Part shown: positions 22,392 through 30,773 of the stretch, in pieces | Position numbering within the stretch: position 1 is the stretch's first letter | Layout of the letters: each line of letters opens with the position of its first letter | From: Mesoterricola silvestris | GTDB lineage: Bacteria > Acidobacteriota > Holophagae > Holophagales > Holophagaceae | Reading direction: 5' to 3' | DNA: 64,000 nucleotides | Assembly: GCF_030295405.1 (NCBI RefSeq) | Contig: NZ_AP027080.1 | Location: 1,922,001 to 1,986,000, forward strand | The notes under the pieces: generated by a model | Databases searched by the model: none | What the model was told of the DNA's origin: nothing | The model's input: only the letters and a program-made list of their open reading frames with translations | Position numbers and translations under genes: made by a program

Positions 22392-23903
22392 CTACTTGAT
22401 GGTGAGGTTGCGGGCTTCCATGAGGTTGCCCACGGCCTGCTCCAGGGCCGTGACGGACTTGGCGTAGGCGATCTGGGCCTGCAGCTCGGCGCTCTTGGCG
22501 TTGTCGAGGTTGGTCATGACCTGCAGGACCACGAAGTTCGTGCTCATGCCGTTCTCGAACTTCTTCTGCTCGGCCTCGAGGTTCTTCTGCTGGAAGTAGC
22601 GGGTCTTCTCCGCGGCCTTGACGCCCTTCTCGGAGGCTTCCACGTTGCGCAGGGCGGTGCGGACCTCCAGGACGATGCTCAGCTCCTGGTCCCGCAGGCC
22701 CAGCTCCTTGCTGCGCAGGGCGGCCCTGGCGGCGGAGAGGGTGCCCTTGGCGGCGCGGTTCTGGATGGGCATGGCGAACTGCAGGCCCACGGTGTAGCCG
22801 GGGTACTTGGCGCCGGTAAGGTCCTTGTTCACGGGGCTGAGCGAATCGTAGTTGTTGGAGTTGCCGGTGTAGGTGCCGAAGGCGGAGAGGGTGGGCAGGG
22901 TCCGGTTCTGGGCGACCTTGGCGTTGAGCTGGGCGATGTCCTTGCCGATGCGGGCGGACTTGAGCTCCACGCGGCGATCGATGGCCATCTTCGTGGCGGC
23001 GGCCTCGTCCAGCTGGATGTGGGCGAGGGTGGGGGAATCGGTGGTGTCCAGGGCCGCGGGGCGCTCGGCGTTGGGGTAGAGGCTGCGGACGAGGGCGTCC
23101 CTGGCGTTGGCCAGGGCGGCCTCGGCCTTGATGATGTCCTGCTCGGCCTGGGCCACCTGGGCCTCGGCGCTGGTGACGTCGATGGGCGCCATGGTGCCCA
23201 CCTGCATGCGGATGGTGTTCTCCTTGAGCTGCTTCTGGGCCAGCTCGAGGGAGACCTTCTTGTTGGCCAGGTTGCGCTCGGCGAAGACCAGGTCCCAGTA
23301 CTGGCCCTCGGTGCTGGCGACCAGGTTGATGATGGCCAGCTGGAAGGTGAAGTCCGCGGCCTGGGCGTTCTTCTGGGCCACGACCATGGGCGCGGTGGTG
23401 ACCTCGCGGCCGAAGCCGGAAAGGAGGTTCTGGCTGTAGGTGGCCGAGAGGGAGCCGGTGTAGGGATAGGAATTGTTGGAGGGGACGTCGGGCGTTCCCA
23501 GGGTGAGGCCGCGGTAGTAGCTGTAGACGGGGGCGTACTCGAACTTGACGCTGCCGCCCCACACGAAGGCCTTGTTCATGTCCACGGTCAGGCTGCGTCC
23601 GTACGAGGTGTACTGGGACGCCACCACGGTGGAGGAGCCCTTGAACAGGGGCGAATTGGAAGCGGTGTCGATGCGCGACGACTGGGCCTGGGCCGAGAGG
23701 TTCCAGTCGAAGGCGCCCTGGCTGAAGAGGTATCCCGACTGGGTCTCCTCGCGGGCCTGGCGGGCGATGTCCACCTGCAGGTTGTTGCGCAGGGAGATCT
23801 GGATGGCCTCCTGGAGGCTGAGGTGCTTGCCTTCGGGGGCCGGGGTCTGGGCCCCGAGGCTGCAGCACATTGCGAGGACGGGGACCATGGAGGCACGAAC
23901 CAT
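22392..23903 (-). CDS. TolC-family outer-membrane efflux protein
   Basis: A 503-residue outer-membrane channel component for tripartite efflux or type I secretion. It has a signal peptide (about 1-20), the TolC start motif LSLQEAIQISLRNN, and two long helical hairpin repeats with alternating Gln/Ala/Lys-rich coiled coils. Beta-strand segments rich in Tyr, Asn and Ser lie between (SYGRSLTVDMNKAF; FGTYTGNSNNY). The ATG at 23903 is chosen since AAGGAG is five bases upstream. No membrane-fusion protein or pump gene is adjacent, so its partners lie elsewhere. Confidence 0.88.
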   Translation of the reverse strand: MVRASMVPVLAMCCSLGAQTPAPEGKHLSLQEAIQISLRNNLQVDIARQAREETQSGYLFSQGAFDWNLSAQAQSSRIDTASNSPLFKGSSTVVASQYTSYGRSLTVDMNKAFVWGGSVKFEYAPVYSYYRGLTLGTPDVPSNNSYPYTGSLSATYSQNLLSGFGREVTTAPMVVAQKNAQAADFTFQLAIINLVASTEGQYWDLVFAERNLANKKVSLELAQKQLKENTIRMQVGTMAPIDVTSAEAQVAQAEQDIIKAEAALANARDALVRSLYPNAERPAALDTTDSPTLAHIQLDEAAATKMAIDRRVELKSARIGKDIAQLNAKVAQNRTLPTLSAFGTYTGNSNNYDSLSPVNKDLTGAKYPGYTVGLQFAMPIQNRAAKGTLSAARAALRSKELGLRDQELSIVLEVRTALRNVEASEKGVKAAEKTRYFQQKNLEAEQKKFENGMSTNFVVLQVMTNLDNAKSAELQAQIAYAKSVTALEQAVGNLMEARNLTIK

Positions 23904-24044
23904 CACCACTCCTTAGGTGTCAAATGGATGAAACGCGATCAGTCGGCATACGAACGAGGGAAAGGCGGGTTTAGCCTCTGCACTATCAGAGCATGAATGC
24001 GGGGAGGCCGCGGAGCAAGGGGTATTTCACCGGGTGTTGAAATT

Positions 24045-24080
24045 CGCCGGGGCCCCCGAAGGTATGGAGGGGGCCGGCGG
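24045..24080 (-). terminator. GC-rich hairpin after the lipB-nudix gene
   Basis: A stem GGCCCCC/GGGGGCC extended by CGCC/GGCGG with a small bulge, and a loop of 11 bases. It lies about nine bases after the stop at 24089 on the minus strand. There is no T-run, so the terminator role is probable by position only. Confidence 0.45.
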
Positions 24081-24088
24081 GGAAAGGT

Positions 24089-25216
24089 TTAGGCCTCGAG
24101 CTCCCTGCGGAGGCGGCGGAGGGCGGCCTTGGAGCCCTCCCACATCATGAGGTCATGGGCCTCCTGGAACCCGCACCAGCGGTATTCGCTGTGCTCGTCC
24201 CGGGCCAGGTCCACCTGGGCCCCGGGGGCCACCTCCATGTGGAAGCAGGTCTCCCGGTTGAACCGGGGCGGGCCGGAAGGCAGTCCCAGGATCGCCGGAT
24301 CCATCCAGAAGCTGTGGGAGAAGGCCATGTCGGTGAGGGTGCCCGTCAGGCCCGTCTCCTCCTTCAATTCCCGGTGGGCCGTGGCCTCGGGGGTCTCGCC
24401 GGGCTCCACCATGCCGGTGACGCTGGACCACCAGAGGCCCTGGTCGGGGTTGCGCAGCATGACGAGGATCTCCACCCCGCCGGGGGCCCGGCGCCAGGTG
24501 AGGGCGGAGACGCTGCGGCTGGATTCGGGCACGGGCAGCACGTCCAGGCCGAGGGTGGCGGCCATGTGCGCCTGGAGGCTGTCGGCGGCCTGATCCCAGG
24601 TGGGGGCGGCGTCGCCCAGGAGCGAGGCCAGGGAGCACACGCCCTTGTCGGTGATGCCGCAGGGCGTGATCCACCTGAAGTGGGCCAGGTCCGGGGCGAC
24701 GTTGAAGGCGATGCCGTGGGTGGTGATCCAGCGGTTGAGGTGGATGCCCAGGGCCCCCAGCTTCTCCGGGCCCCGGGGGGTGTCCACCCACACGCCGGGG
24801 AACCCCTGGAGCCGGTCGGCCTTGACGCCGAAGTCGGCGGCGCAGCGGATCATGGCCTCCTCCAGGCCGCGCACGAGCCGGCCCACGTCCTCCCGGCCCC
24901 CCTTGAGGTTGCAGATGGGGTAGACCACCACCTGGCCGGGGCCGTGGTACGTGACCTGGCCGCCCCGGTCCGTCTCGAAGACCTCCACGCCGCGCTGGTC
25001 CAGGAAGGCGTCGGCCACGTGGATGTCCTGGCGGGTGGCGTTGCGGCCCAGGGTGAAGACCGGGTTGTGCTCGAGGACGAGGATCTGGTCGGGCCGGGTG
25101 CCGTCCTTCACGTACTCGGCCATGGCCTTCTGCATGCGCAGGCCCGCGGCGTAGAGCACGTGGCCCAGACGGCGGAACTGCGCGGGTCTTGGGTTGGTGA
25201 ATCCGATTCCAGTCAT
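24089..25216 (-). CDS. lipB: Octanoyl-ACP:protein octanoyltransferase (LipB) fused to a Nudix hydrolase
   Basis: Residues 1-225 are LipB, which moves octanoyl from acyl-carrier protein to apo-lipoyl domains. They contain EHNPVFTLGRNA, the RGGQVTYHGPGQ motif, the catalytic Lys in EKLGALG (K152) and the catalytic Cys in TPCGITD (C186). Residues 240-375 are a Nudix domain whose box is complete (G268, E274, R282-E283, E286-E287, G289), followed by a C-terminal segment like dihydroneopterin-triphosphate pyrophosphatase or NudB. The reading frame is continuous, so this is a real fusion rather than a frameshift. The Nudix substrate is unknown. The purE stop is 15 bases upstream. Confidence 0.92.
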   Translation of the reverse strand: MTGIGFTNPRPAQFRRLGHVLYAAGLRMQKAMAEYVKDGTRPDQILVLEHNPVFTLGRNATRQDIHVADAFLDQRGVEVFETDRGGQVTYHGPGQVVVYPICNLKGGREDVGRLVRGLEEAMIRCAADFGVKADRLQGFPGVWVDTPRGPEKLGALGIHLNRWITTHGIAFNVAPDLAHFRWITPCGITDKGVCSLASLLGDAAPTWDQAADSLQAHMAATLGLDVLPVPESSRSVSALTWRRAPGGVEILVMLRNPDQGLWWSSVTGMVEPGETPEATAHRELKEETGLTGTLTDMAFSHSFWMDPAILGLPSGPPRFNRETCFHMEVAPGAQVDLARDEHSEYRWCGFQEAHDLMMWEGSKAALRRLRRELEA

Positions 25217-25231
25217 TCCCTCAGACTAGCA

Positions 25232-25729
25232 TCAGAGGGACAGATCGTCGTCGGCCAGGGCCTTCTCGGTCTGGGCCTTGCGGTAGGCCAGGAGGCGCTC
25301 CCGCAGCGCGGGATCCCCCAGGGCCAGGATGGCCGCCGCCAGGAGGGCGGCGTTGGTGGCCCCGGCCTTGCCGATGGCCAGGGTGCCCACGGGGATCCCC
25401 GCGGGCATCTGCACCGTGGAGAGCAGGGAATCCATGCCGTCCAGGGACCACCCCTTCATGGGCACCCCCAGCACCGGCAGGTGGGTCTTGCCCGCGCAGA
25501 CCCCGGCGAGGTGCGCGGCGCCCCCGGCCGCGGCCACCAGCACCCGGATCCCGCGCCCCTCGGCGTTCAGGACGTAGTCGATGACCTTGTCGGGGGTCCG
25601 GTGGGCGGAGGCCACGTGGGCCTCGAAGGCCACGCCCAGGGCCGCCAGGGTGCGGGCGGTCTCCTTCATGGTCTCCCAGTCGGACCTGGATCCCATGAGG
25701 ATTCCCACGAGGGGGTTGATTGTCTGCAT
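25232..25729 (-). CDS. purE: N5-carboxyaminoimidazole ribonucleotide mutase PurE
   Basis: Catalyses the N5-CAIR to CAIR rearrangement in purine synthesis. The 165-residue length and the class I PurE motifs [18 protein letters not shown] and [12 protein letters not shown] are clear, with [29 protein letters not shown] marking the active-site loop (limits about 95-123). The ATG at 25729 follows GGAG at five bases; an earlier start has no ribosome-binding site. purK is not adjacent. Confidence 0.95.
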   Translation of the reverse strand: MQTINPLVGILMGSRSDWETMKETARTLAALGVAFEAHVASAHRTPDKVIDYVLNAEGRGIRVLVAAAGGAAHLAGVCAGKTHLPVLGVPMKGWSLDGMDSLLSTVQMPAGIPVGTLAIGKAGATNAALLAAAILALGDPALRERLLAYRKAQTEKALADDDLSL

Positions 25730-25803
25730 CGGAGCTCCTTGGCCTGGGAAAACCATTATCATGGGGTCATGGAACCCGTGAACAGCTCTTTGGGCGTGAT
25801 CCT

Positions 25804-27048
25804 TTGAAGGTCCTGGTGGCCGGGGGCGGGGCCGCGGGCATGATCGCGGCCTGGCGCGCGGCGAGCGCGGGCTTCGACACCACCCTCCTGGAAGCCAACG
25901 ACCGCCTCGGCATGAAGATCCGCATCAGCGGCGGCGGGAAGTGCAACATCACCCACGACGGGCCCATGGCCTCGGTGCTGGCGGCCTTCCCCCGGGCCCA
26001 GGCCCGTTTCCTGCGCCCGGCCCTCTTCGCCTTCACCAACCGGGACGTGCTGGACCTGCTGGCCCGGGAGGGCGTCCACGCCCAGGCCCGGGACAACGGC
26101 CGGGTCTTCCCGGTGGACGGCCCGGGCTCGGCCGCCAAGGTGACGGCCGCCTTCGAAGCCCTGGTGCGCCGGGCGGGGGTCCAGGTTCGCCTGGGGGCGC
26201 GGGTGCGGGCCCTGGAGGGCCGGGCGCCCCGGCTGGAGGCCCTGGTGCTGGAGGACGGCACCTGGCTGCGGGCGGACCGGTTCATCCTGGCCACCGGCGG
26301 GGCCAGCTATCCCAGGACGGGCACCCGGGGCGAGCTCCTGGCCGCCCTGGGGGCCCTGGGCGTGCCCGTGGCCCCCTGGTTCCCGGCCCTGGCCCCCATT
26401 CCCCTGAAGGCCCCCCGGCCGGAATGGGAGGGCATCCCCCTGCGGGAAGGCGCCCTCCTCCTCAAGGCCGGCCCCGGCGCCAAGGTCCTGGCCCGGTACC
26501 CGGGGGATGTCCTCTTCACCCGGGCCGGGATTTCGGGTCCGGCCGCCCTGGAATTGAGCCGCCCCGTGGAGGCCGCCCGCCGGGACGGGGCCGCGTGGCT
26601 GGGCTACGAGCTGGCCGCCGGGGATCTGGACGGGGACCTGGTGGCCCTGCAGCGGGAGAACCCCCACCTGGCCGTGCGCACCTGGCTGGCCCGGTGGCTC
26701 CCCGAACGCATGTGCGCGCCGGCCCTGGGGATGCTGGGCCTCGCCCCCGACCAGCGCATGAAGGACCTGCCCCGGGCCGGCCGGAAGGATCTGGCCGCCC
26801 TCCTTGCCGCTTTTCCCCTGGGTGAGCCCGGCCGGGTGGATCTGGAGAAGGGGGAGGTCAGCGCGGGCGGCGTGCTCCTTTCCGCCGTGGATCCCCGGAC
26901 CCTGGCCGTCAAGGGCTGGGAGAACCTGCGGGTGTGCGGGGAACTGCTGGACGTGGACGGGCCGGTGGGCGGCTACAACCTGCAGGCCGCGTTCAGCACG
27001 GGGTACCTGGCGGGTTCCTTGGCCGAGGTTTCGACCCACTCCACCTAG
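25804..27048 (+). CDS. NAD(P)/FAD-dependent oxidoreductase, HI0933/BaiN-RdsA family
   Basis: A 414-residue flavoprotein with an N-terminal dinucleotide-binding loop (VAGGGAAGM), the family motif [11 protein letters not shown], a second FAD contact [11 protein letters not shown] and a C-terminal [12 protein letters not shown]. Members include BaiN-type reductases, but most have no proven substrate. The frame has no ATG near the expected start; TTG at 25804, directly before [11 protein letters not shown], is the likely start, with a weak ribosome-binding site. It is divergent from purE and followed by a long-hairpin repeat. Confidence 0.85.
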   Translation: MKVLVAGGGAAGMIAAWRAASAGFDTTLLEANDRLGMKIRISGGGKCNITHDGPMASVLAAFPRAQARFLRPALFAFTNRDVLDLLAREGVHAQARDNGRVFPVDGPGSAAKVTAAFEALVRRAGVQVRLGARVRALEGRAPRLEALVLEDGTWLRADRFILATGGASYPRTGTRGELLAALGALGVPVAPWFPALAPIPLKAPRPEWEGIPLREGALLLKAGPGAKVLARYPGDVLFTRAGISGPAALELSRPVEAARRDGAAWLGYELAAGDLDGDLVALQRENPHLAVRTWLARWLPERMCAPALGMLGLAPDQRMKDLPRAGRKDLAALLAAFPLGEPGRVDLEKGEVSAGGVLLSAVDPRTLAVKGWENLRVCGELLDVDGPVGGYNLQAAFSTGYLAGSLAEVSTHST

Positions 27049-27079
27049 CGTTATCGATGCCAGAGGATGGCAACCGTGG

Positions 27080-27270
27080 GGCTCCTCGGCCGGGAACGGA
27101 CTGAATGCGATCGCCCATCCCCTTCATCCTGTTCATCTGATTTTATCCCTGTTCCCGCAGGGCCAGAGCCGGGATGGGTCGGCGCATGCGGATCCAGGAC
27201 GCGCCGCCCCATCTCATCGCTTGCCCTGCGGGAACAGGGATCAAATTGGATGAATGGGATGAAGGGGATG
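27080..27270. repeat. Long-hairpin repeat element, copy 2 (family A)
   Basis: Arms at 27116-27165 and 27221-27270 form an inverted repeat with several mismatches, more decayed than copies 1 and 3. The upstream block GGCTCCTCGGCCGGGAACGG (27080-27099) and the central GGGATGGGTCGGCGCATGCG are retained. It fills the convergent gap between the flavoprotein and the beta-lactamase gene. Confidence 0.9.
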
Positions 27271-27302
27271 AAAGAGGGGATCCACTCCGGGGACGGAGTT
27301 CA

Positions 27303-28142
27303 TTACCTCGGTAATTTAGAAACGATGCGCCCCACTTCTTCCAGGATGGCGTCCCTGGCCTGGGCGTCCCCCTTGGCCCCGGTCAGGTAGGCCGCGATGT
27401 AGAGGGGGGAGCCGCCCTGGGGGATGGCCACGGCGATATCGTTGGCGATCCCGGATTTCTCGAACCCGGACCCGGTCTTGTCCTGGATCTGCCAGGAGGC
27501 GGGAAAACCGGCGCGCAGGCGATGGGTGCCGGTGGTGCAGGTCGCCATCCAACCCGCCAGACGGCGCTGGGAGGCCGGAGAGAGGGTCTTGCCCGCCAGC
27601 AGTTCCCGGAGGGTCCGGGCCATGGCTTCGGGGGTGGTGGTGTCGCGGGGATCCCCGGGGGGCACGTCGTTGAGTTCGGGCTCCTTGCGGTCCAAGCGGG
27701 TGACGGGGTCGCCCAGGCTCCGGGCGAACACGGTGACGGCCCCGGGGCCCCCGAGGGTGTCCAGGAGCAGGTTGGCGGCGGTGTTGTCGCTCACCTGCAC
27801 GCTGGCGGCGCACAGCTCCTCCAGGGTCAGGGCGCCCTCGGCGGCCCGGGCCCGGGTGACGGGGGCGTAAGCCAGGAGGTCCTTCTCCCCGTAGGGCACC
27901 CTGCGGTCCAGGGCCGCCCGGCCCGCGTCCACCCGGAACAGCACGGCCCCGGCCAGGAGGACCTTGAAGGTGCTGCAAAGGGGGAAGCGCTCCCGGGCGC
28001 GGTACTCCAGGAGCTTCCGGCCCCCGGCGTCCAGGACGCACACGCCCAGGCGCCCGCCGCTCCGGGCCTCCAGGGACCGCAGCCCCGGGGCCTTCGCGGC
28101 CAGGAGCGTGCCCAGCAGCGCCAGGGCCCAGGCGATCTTCAC
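27303..28142 (-). CDS. Class A (serine) beta-lactamase
   Basis: Hydrolyses beta-lactams in the periplasm through an acyl-serine. A signal peptide (about 1-16) precedes a 279-residue chain with all four class A motifs: S57-T-F-K60, S118-D-N120, E154-P-E-L-N158 (the Omega-loop general base) and K222-T-G224. The segment HRLRAGFPASWQIQDKTGSG resembles CTX-M-like and other class A enzymes. A Cys precedes the active serine, but no partner Cys follows KTGSG, so the carbapenemase-type disulfide is not expected. The ATG overlaps the cheZ-like stop by four bases. No mobile element is adjacent; it looks chromosomal and resident. Confidence 0.93.
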   Translation of the reverse strand: MKIAWALALLGTLLAAKAPGLRSLEARSGGRLGVCVLDAGGRKLLEYRARERFPLCSTFKVLLAGAVLFRVDAGRAALDRRVPYGEKDLLAYAPVTRARAAEGALTLEELCAASVQVSDNTAANLLLDTLGGPGAVTVFARSLGDPVTRLDRKEPELNDVPPGDPRDTTTPEAMARTLRELLAGKTLSPASQRRLAGWMATCTTGTHRLRAGFPASWQIQDKTGSGFEKSGIANDIAVAIPQGGSPLYIAAYLTGAKGDAQARDAILEEVGRIVSKLPR

Positions 28143-29107
28143 CCCTTGGCCTTCTTGAACTGGGCGATGATGTCGTCCACCGATTCCTTCTTGTCGTCGG
28201 CTTCCAGGCTGGTCTCGAAGATGTGGTCCTGGGTGGCGGTGGCGCGGTTGTCGAAGATGGCCTCCTCCTGAGGGGGGATCCCCACCAGGGCGCCCTCGAT
28301 GTTGAAGATGGCCAGGAGGCGGTTGAGGCCGTCCTTGAACTGCTTGAGGAGCAGCACCACCTTCTCCACCTTCTGGCGGGTGATGTCCTGGAACTGGAGG
28401 GTGTTCAGGATCTCGAAGGCCTCGTCGGCCACGGTGTTGAGGGGGGCCAGGCAGGCCTCCATGTCCGCGGGCGGGGGCGGGGGGTTCATCTGGTGCTCGA
28501 AGAGGAATTCCAGGATCTCCTGGGACAACTGGGCGGGATCCGCGCCCTGGCTGGCCTTCTCCAGGTAGGTGTCCATCTGGGCGTGGAATTTCGCCTGGGC
28601 CTCCTGGGTGGCCACCAGGGATTTCACGGCGGCCTTCACGGAGGACTGGGCCTGGTCGCTGGCGGCCATGAGCACGTCCAGGCGGTTCATGACGTTCTGG
28701 GTGGCCTTCTCGGTGTCGGCGGTGATGGCGTCCAGCTGGGCGGCGAGCTCCGGCACCTGGGTGCTCTGCTGCTTCACCGAGCTGTCCAGCTGCTGCAGGT
28801 TCATGAGGGTGGAGTTGATGCTGGCCACCAGGGCCCCCAGCTCGCCCTTGGCCTGGATATCGATCTGCTGGAAGATCTTGCCGTTGGCCATGTCCTCGGC
28901 GGCCCGGGCCAGGCGCTGGAGCTCGGTCTGGCTTTCCTGGTGGATCTCGGTGCGGATGGCCTGCACCAGATCCAGGAGCGCGTCCAGGCGGTGGTCCAGG
29001 GCCTCGCCCCGCTCGCGGAATTCCTTCAGGAGGCCTTCCGGCTGGATCTCCTCGGTTCCGTTCGGGACGGCGGGATCGGTGGGCGTGAGGGGTTCCTGGT
29101 TTTCCAT
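28139..29107 (-). CDS. cheZ: CheZ-like CheY-phosphate phosphatase
   Basis: A 322-residue, largely helical protein. The CheZ catalytic motif is seen at F239-Q-D241-I-T-R-Q245 (E. coli uses D143 and Q147 in the same DxxxQ arrangement). The C-terminus DDIIAQF (311-317) matches the CheY-binding tail of CheZ. The region before it (about 25-200) is long coiled coil, longer than in E. coli CheZ (214 residues). It would dephosphorylate a CheY-type regulator and so tune motility. It is followed by a beta-lactamase gene overlapping by four bases and preceded by a DUF4388 gene 25 bases upstream. Confidence 0.82.
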   Translation of the reverse strand: MENQEPLTPTDPAVPNGTEEIQPEGLLKEFRERGEALDHRLDALLDLVQAIRTEIHQESQTELQRLARAAEDMANGKIFQQIDIQAKGELGALVASINSTLMNLQQLDSSVKQQSTQVPELAAQLDAITADTEKATQNVMNRLDVLMAASDQAQSSVKAAVKSLVATQEAQAKFHAQMDTYLEKASQGADPAQLSQEILEFLFEHQMNPPPPPADMEACLAPLNTVADEAFEILNTLQFQDITRQKVEKVVLLLKQFKDGLNRLLAIFNIEGALVGIPPQEEAIFDNRATATQDHIFETSLEADDKKESVDDIIAQFKKAKG

Positions 29108-29132
29108 GGGATATCCCTGTGAAAGGTCCGGG

Positions 29133-29948
29133 TCAAGGGGCGGGACGGACGGTGATGGCTATGCCTTCGGGTAGCCCCCACGATTGCATAAGTTCCTTCG
29201 GAATACCAACGGTGTGGTCGTCCATGCCCTTGATGAACCGCACGGGCTCCACCGAAAGGCCGTCGGGCCACACCAGGCGCACGTTGGCCACGGTGCCGTA
29301 GGGCCCCATGCCCTGCCAGCGGGCCTCGTGGGCCTTGGACAGCTCGATGTGCTCGGCCTTGCGAAACAAGGTCCCCTTGAGGGCCGTGGCCTTCAGGGAG
29401 GCGTCGGGTTCGAGGAGGGTGAGGCGGTGGGCCTCCTTGAGCTGGGCGCAGGCCTGCAGGACGCTCACTTCGCTCAGGCCGGCGGCGGCGATGACCTCCA
29501 GGAAGGTGCGGTAGCCGTCCAGGAAGGGCAGGCAGCGCCGGTCCTCCTGGAAGATGCGGAGCCCCTGGGTGAGGGCCGGTTCCGCGAGGCGGGGCCAGGG
29601 CACCACCGCCAGGCTGGGGAAGATGCCGCGGAGGTGCTTGCGGGAATCCGCGGTGCGCGCGGCCTCCATGAGCAGGTCGGGCACGGAGCGCCGGATGGTG
29701 GTAGGCGCCTTGAACTTGGTGGAGATGAATTCGAATTCGCCCTTGTCCCATTCCAGGATCTCGAAGGCGCCGGACTCCCCCAGGGTGCCGCCGATCTCCG
29801 CGTGGACGACGTCGCCGTTGAGGACGTACAGCACGCCCGAGAGCCGGGCCTGGCTTACCACGAGCTTGCCGGTCTTGCGGTTGACGTTCAGGAGCTGGAC
29901 CACGTCCATGAGGGAGATGCTCTGCAGGTTGCCGCGCAGGGTCGACAT
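29133..29948 (-). CDS. DUF4388 (PATAN-type) domain protein
   Basis: A 271-residue cytoplasmic protein. The N-terminal 100 residues (LRGNLQSISLMDVVQLLNVNRKTG, GVLYVLNGDVVHAE, GAFEILEWDKGEFEF) are a DUF4388 domain, often found in two-component and gliding/pilus regulation proteins. The C-terminal half is helical, then ends in a small beta-rich part (TVGIPKELMQSWGLPEGI). Its exact function is unknown; the domain family and the adjacent cheZ-like gene suggest signalling. Confidence 0.8.
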   Translation of the reverse strand: MSTLRGNLQSISLMDVVQLLNVNRKTGKLVVSQARLSGVLYVLNGDVVHAEIGGTLGESGAFEILEWDKGEFEFISTKFKAPTTIRRSVPDLLMEAARTADSRKHLRGIFPSLAVVPWPRLAEPALTQGLRIFQEDRRCLPFLDGYRTFLEVIAAAGLSEVSVLQACAQLKEAHRLTLLEPDASLKATALKGTLFRKAEHIELSKAHEARWQGMGPYGTVANVRLVWPDGLSVEPVRFIKGMDDHTVGIPKELMQSWGLPEGIAITVRPAP

Positions 29949-29988
29949 CAGCCGTCCTCCCGCAGCCTGGAGATGTCCCCGTCCCTGG

Positions 29989-30717
29989 TCATTGGCCGCC
30001 TTCGTTGATGGTGGTGATCATCTCCCGCACCGCCAGGTCCAGGCCCACCAGGAGCGCCCTGCCGATGATGGAGTGCCCGATGTTGAGCTCCTCGACTTCC
30101 GGGATCGCGGCCACGGGGCCGACGTTGAAGAGGCTGAGCCCGTGCCCCGCCAGGACCTTCAGGCCGAGCTTGGAGGCCAGCCGGGAGGCCTCGCGCAGGC
30201 GGTTCAGCTCCGGCAGGGGGTCGGCGCCGGGGGTGAGGTCGGCATAGACGCCGGTGTTGAACTCCACCGCCTCCGCCTCCAGCTTGGCGGCCATCTTCAC
30301 CTGCTCCTGCTGGGGATCGATGAACAGGCTCACGCGGATCTCCGAGGCATGGAGCTCCCGGATGATCTGCCTCAGGTGCGCGTGGAGGAAGAGCACGTCC
30401 AGGCCCCCCTGGGTGGTGAGCTCCTCCCGGGTCTCGGGCACGAGCGTCACCCACGCCGGCTTGATGGGGACCACCGCCTCCATGGCTTCGGACGTGGCGG
30501 CGCACTCGACGTTGAGGGGCACCGCGAGCACGTCCTTCAGGACCTTGATGTCGCGCTCCTGGATGTGCCTGCGGTCGGCCCGGAGGTGGACGGTGATGCC
30601 GTGCGCGCCCGCGCCCTGGGCCAGGAGGGCCGCGGCGGTGGGTTCGGGCTCGTGGCCGCCCCGGGCCTGGCGGATGGTCGCCACATGATCGATGTTGACA
30701 CCAAGGCGTACGGGCAA
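29989..30717 (-). CDS. pdxJ: Pyridoxine 5'-phosphate synthase PdxJ
   Basis: Condenses 1-deoxyxylulose 5-phosphate with 3-amino-2-oxopropyl phosphate to make pyridoxine phosphate. Motifs are RLGVNIDHVATIRQAR at the start, TVHLRADRRHIQERD, EFNTGVYAD, GHGLSLFNV and ELNIGHSIIGRAL at the end. The length (242) is standard. The start is TTG at 30717 with GGAG six bases upstream; this is the only start that fits the family's N-terminus. It is in the same directon as glmM. Confidence 0.95.
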   Translation of the reverse strand: MPVRLGVNIDHVATIRQARGGHEPEPTAAALLAQGAGAHGITVHLRADRRHIQERDIKVLKDVLAVPLNVECAATSEAMEAVVPIKPAWVTLVPETREELTTQGGLDVLFLHAHLRQIIRELHASEIRVSLFIDPQQEQVKMAAKLEAEAVEFNTGVYADLTPGADPLPELNRLREASRLASKLGLKVLAGHGLSLFNVGPVAAIPEVEELNIGHSIIGRALLVGLDLAVREMITTINEGGQ

Positions 30718-30773
30718 TTCGGACTCCAGGCGGGAATTTGTCACAGCTAGGTCGAAGTTCCAGCCTAGCAGAA

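Noticed and set aside
27303-28142. Beta-lactamase considered as recently acquired on a mobile element
   Set aside because: Composition matches its neighbours, it is coupled to a core-like gene and no integrase, transposase or attachment site is near.
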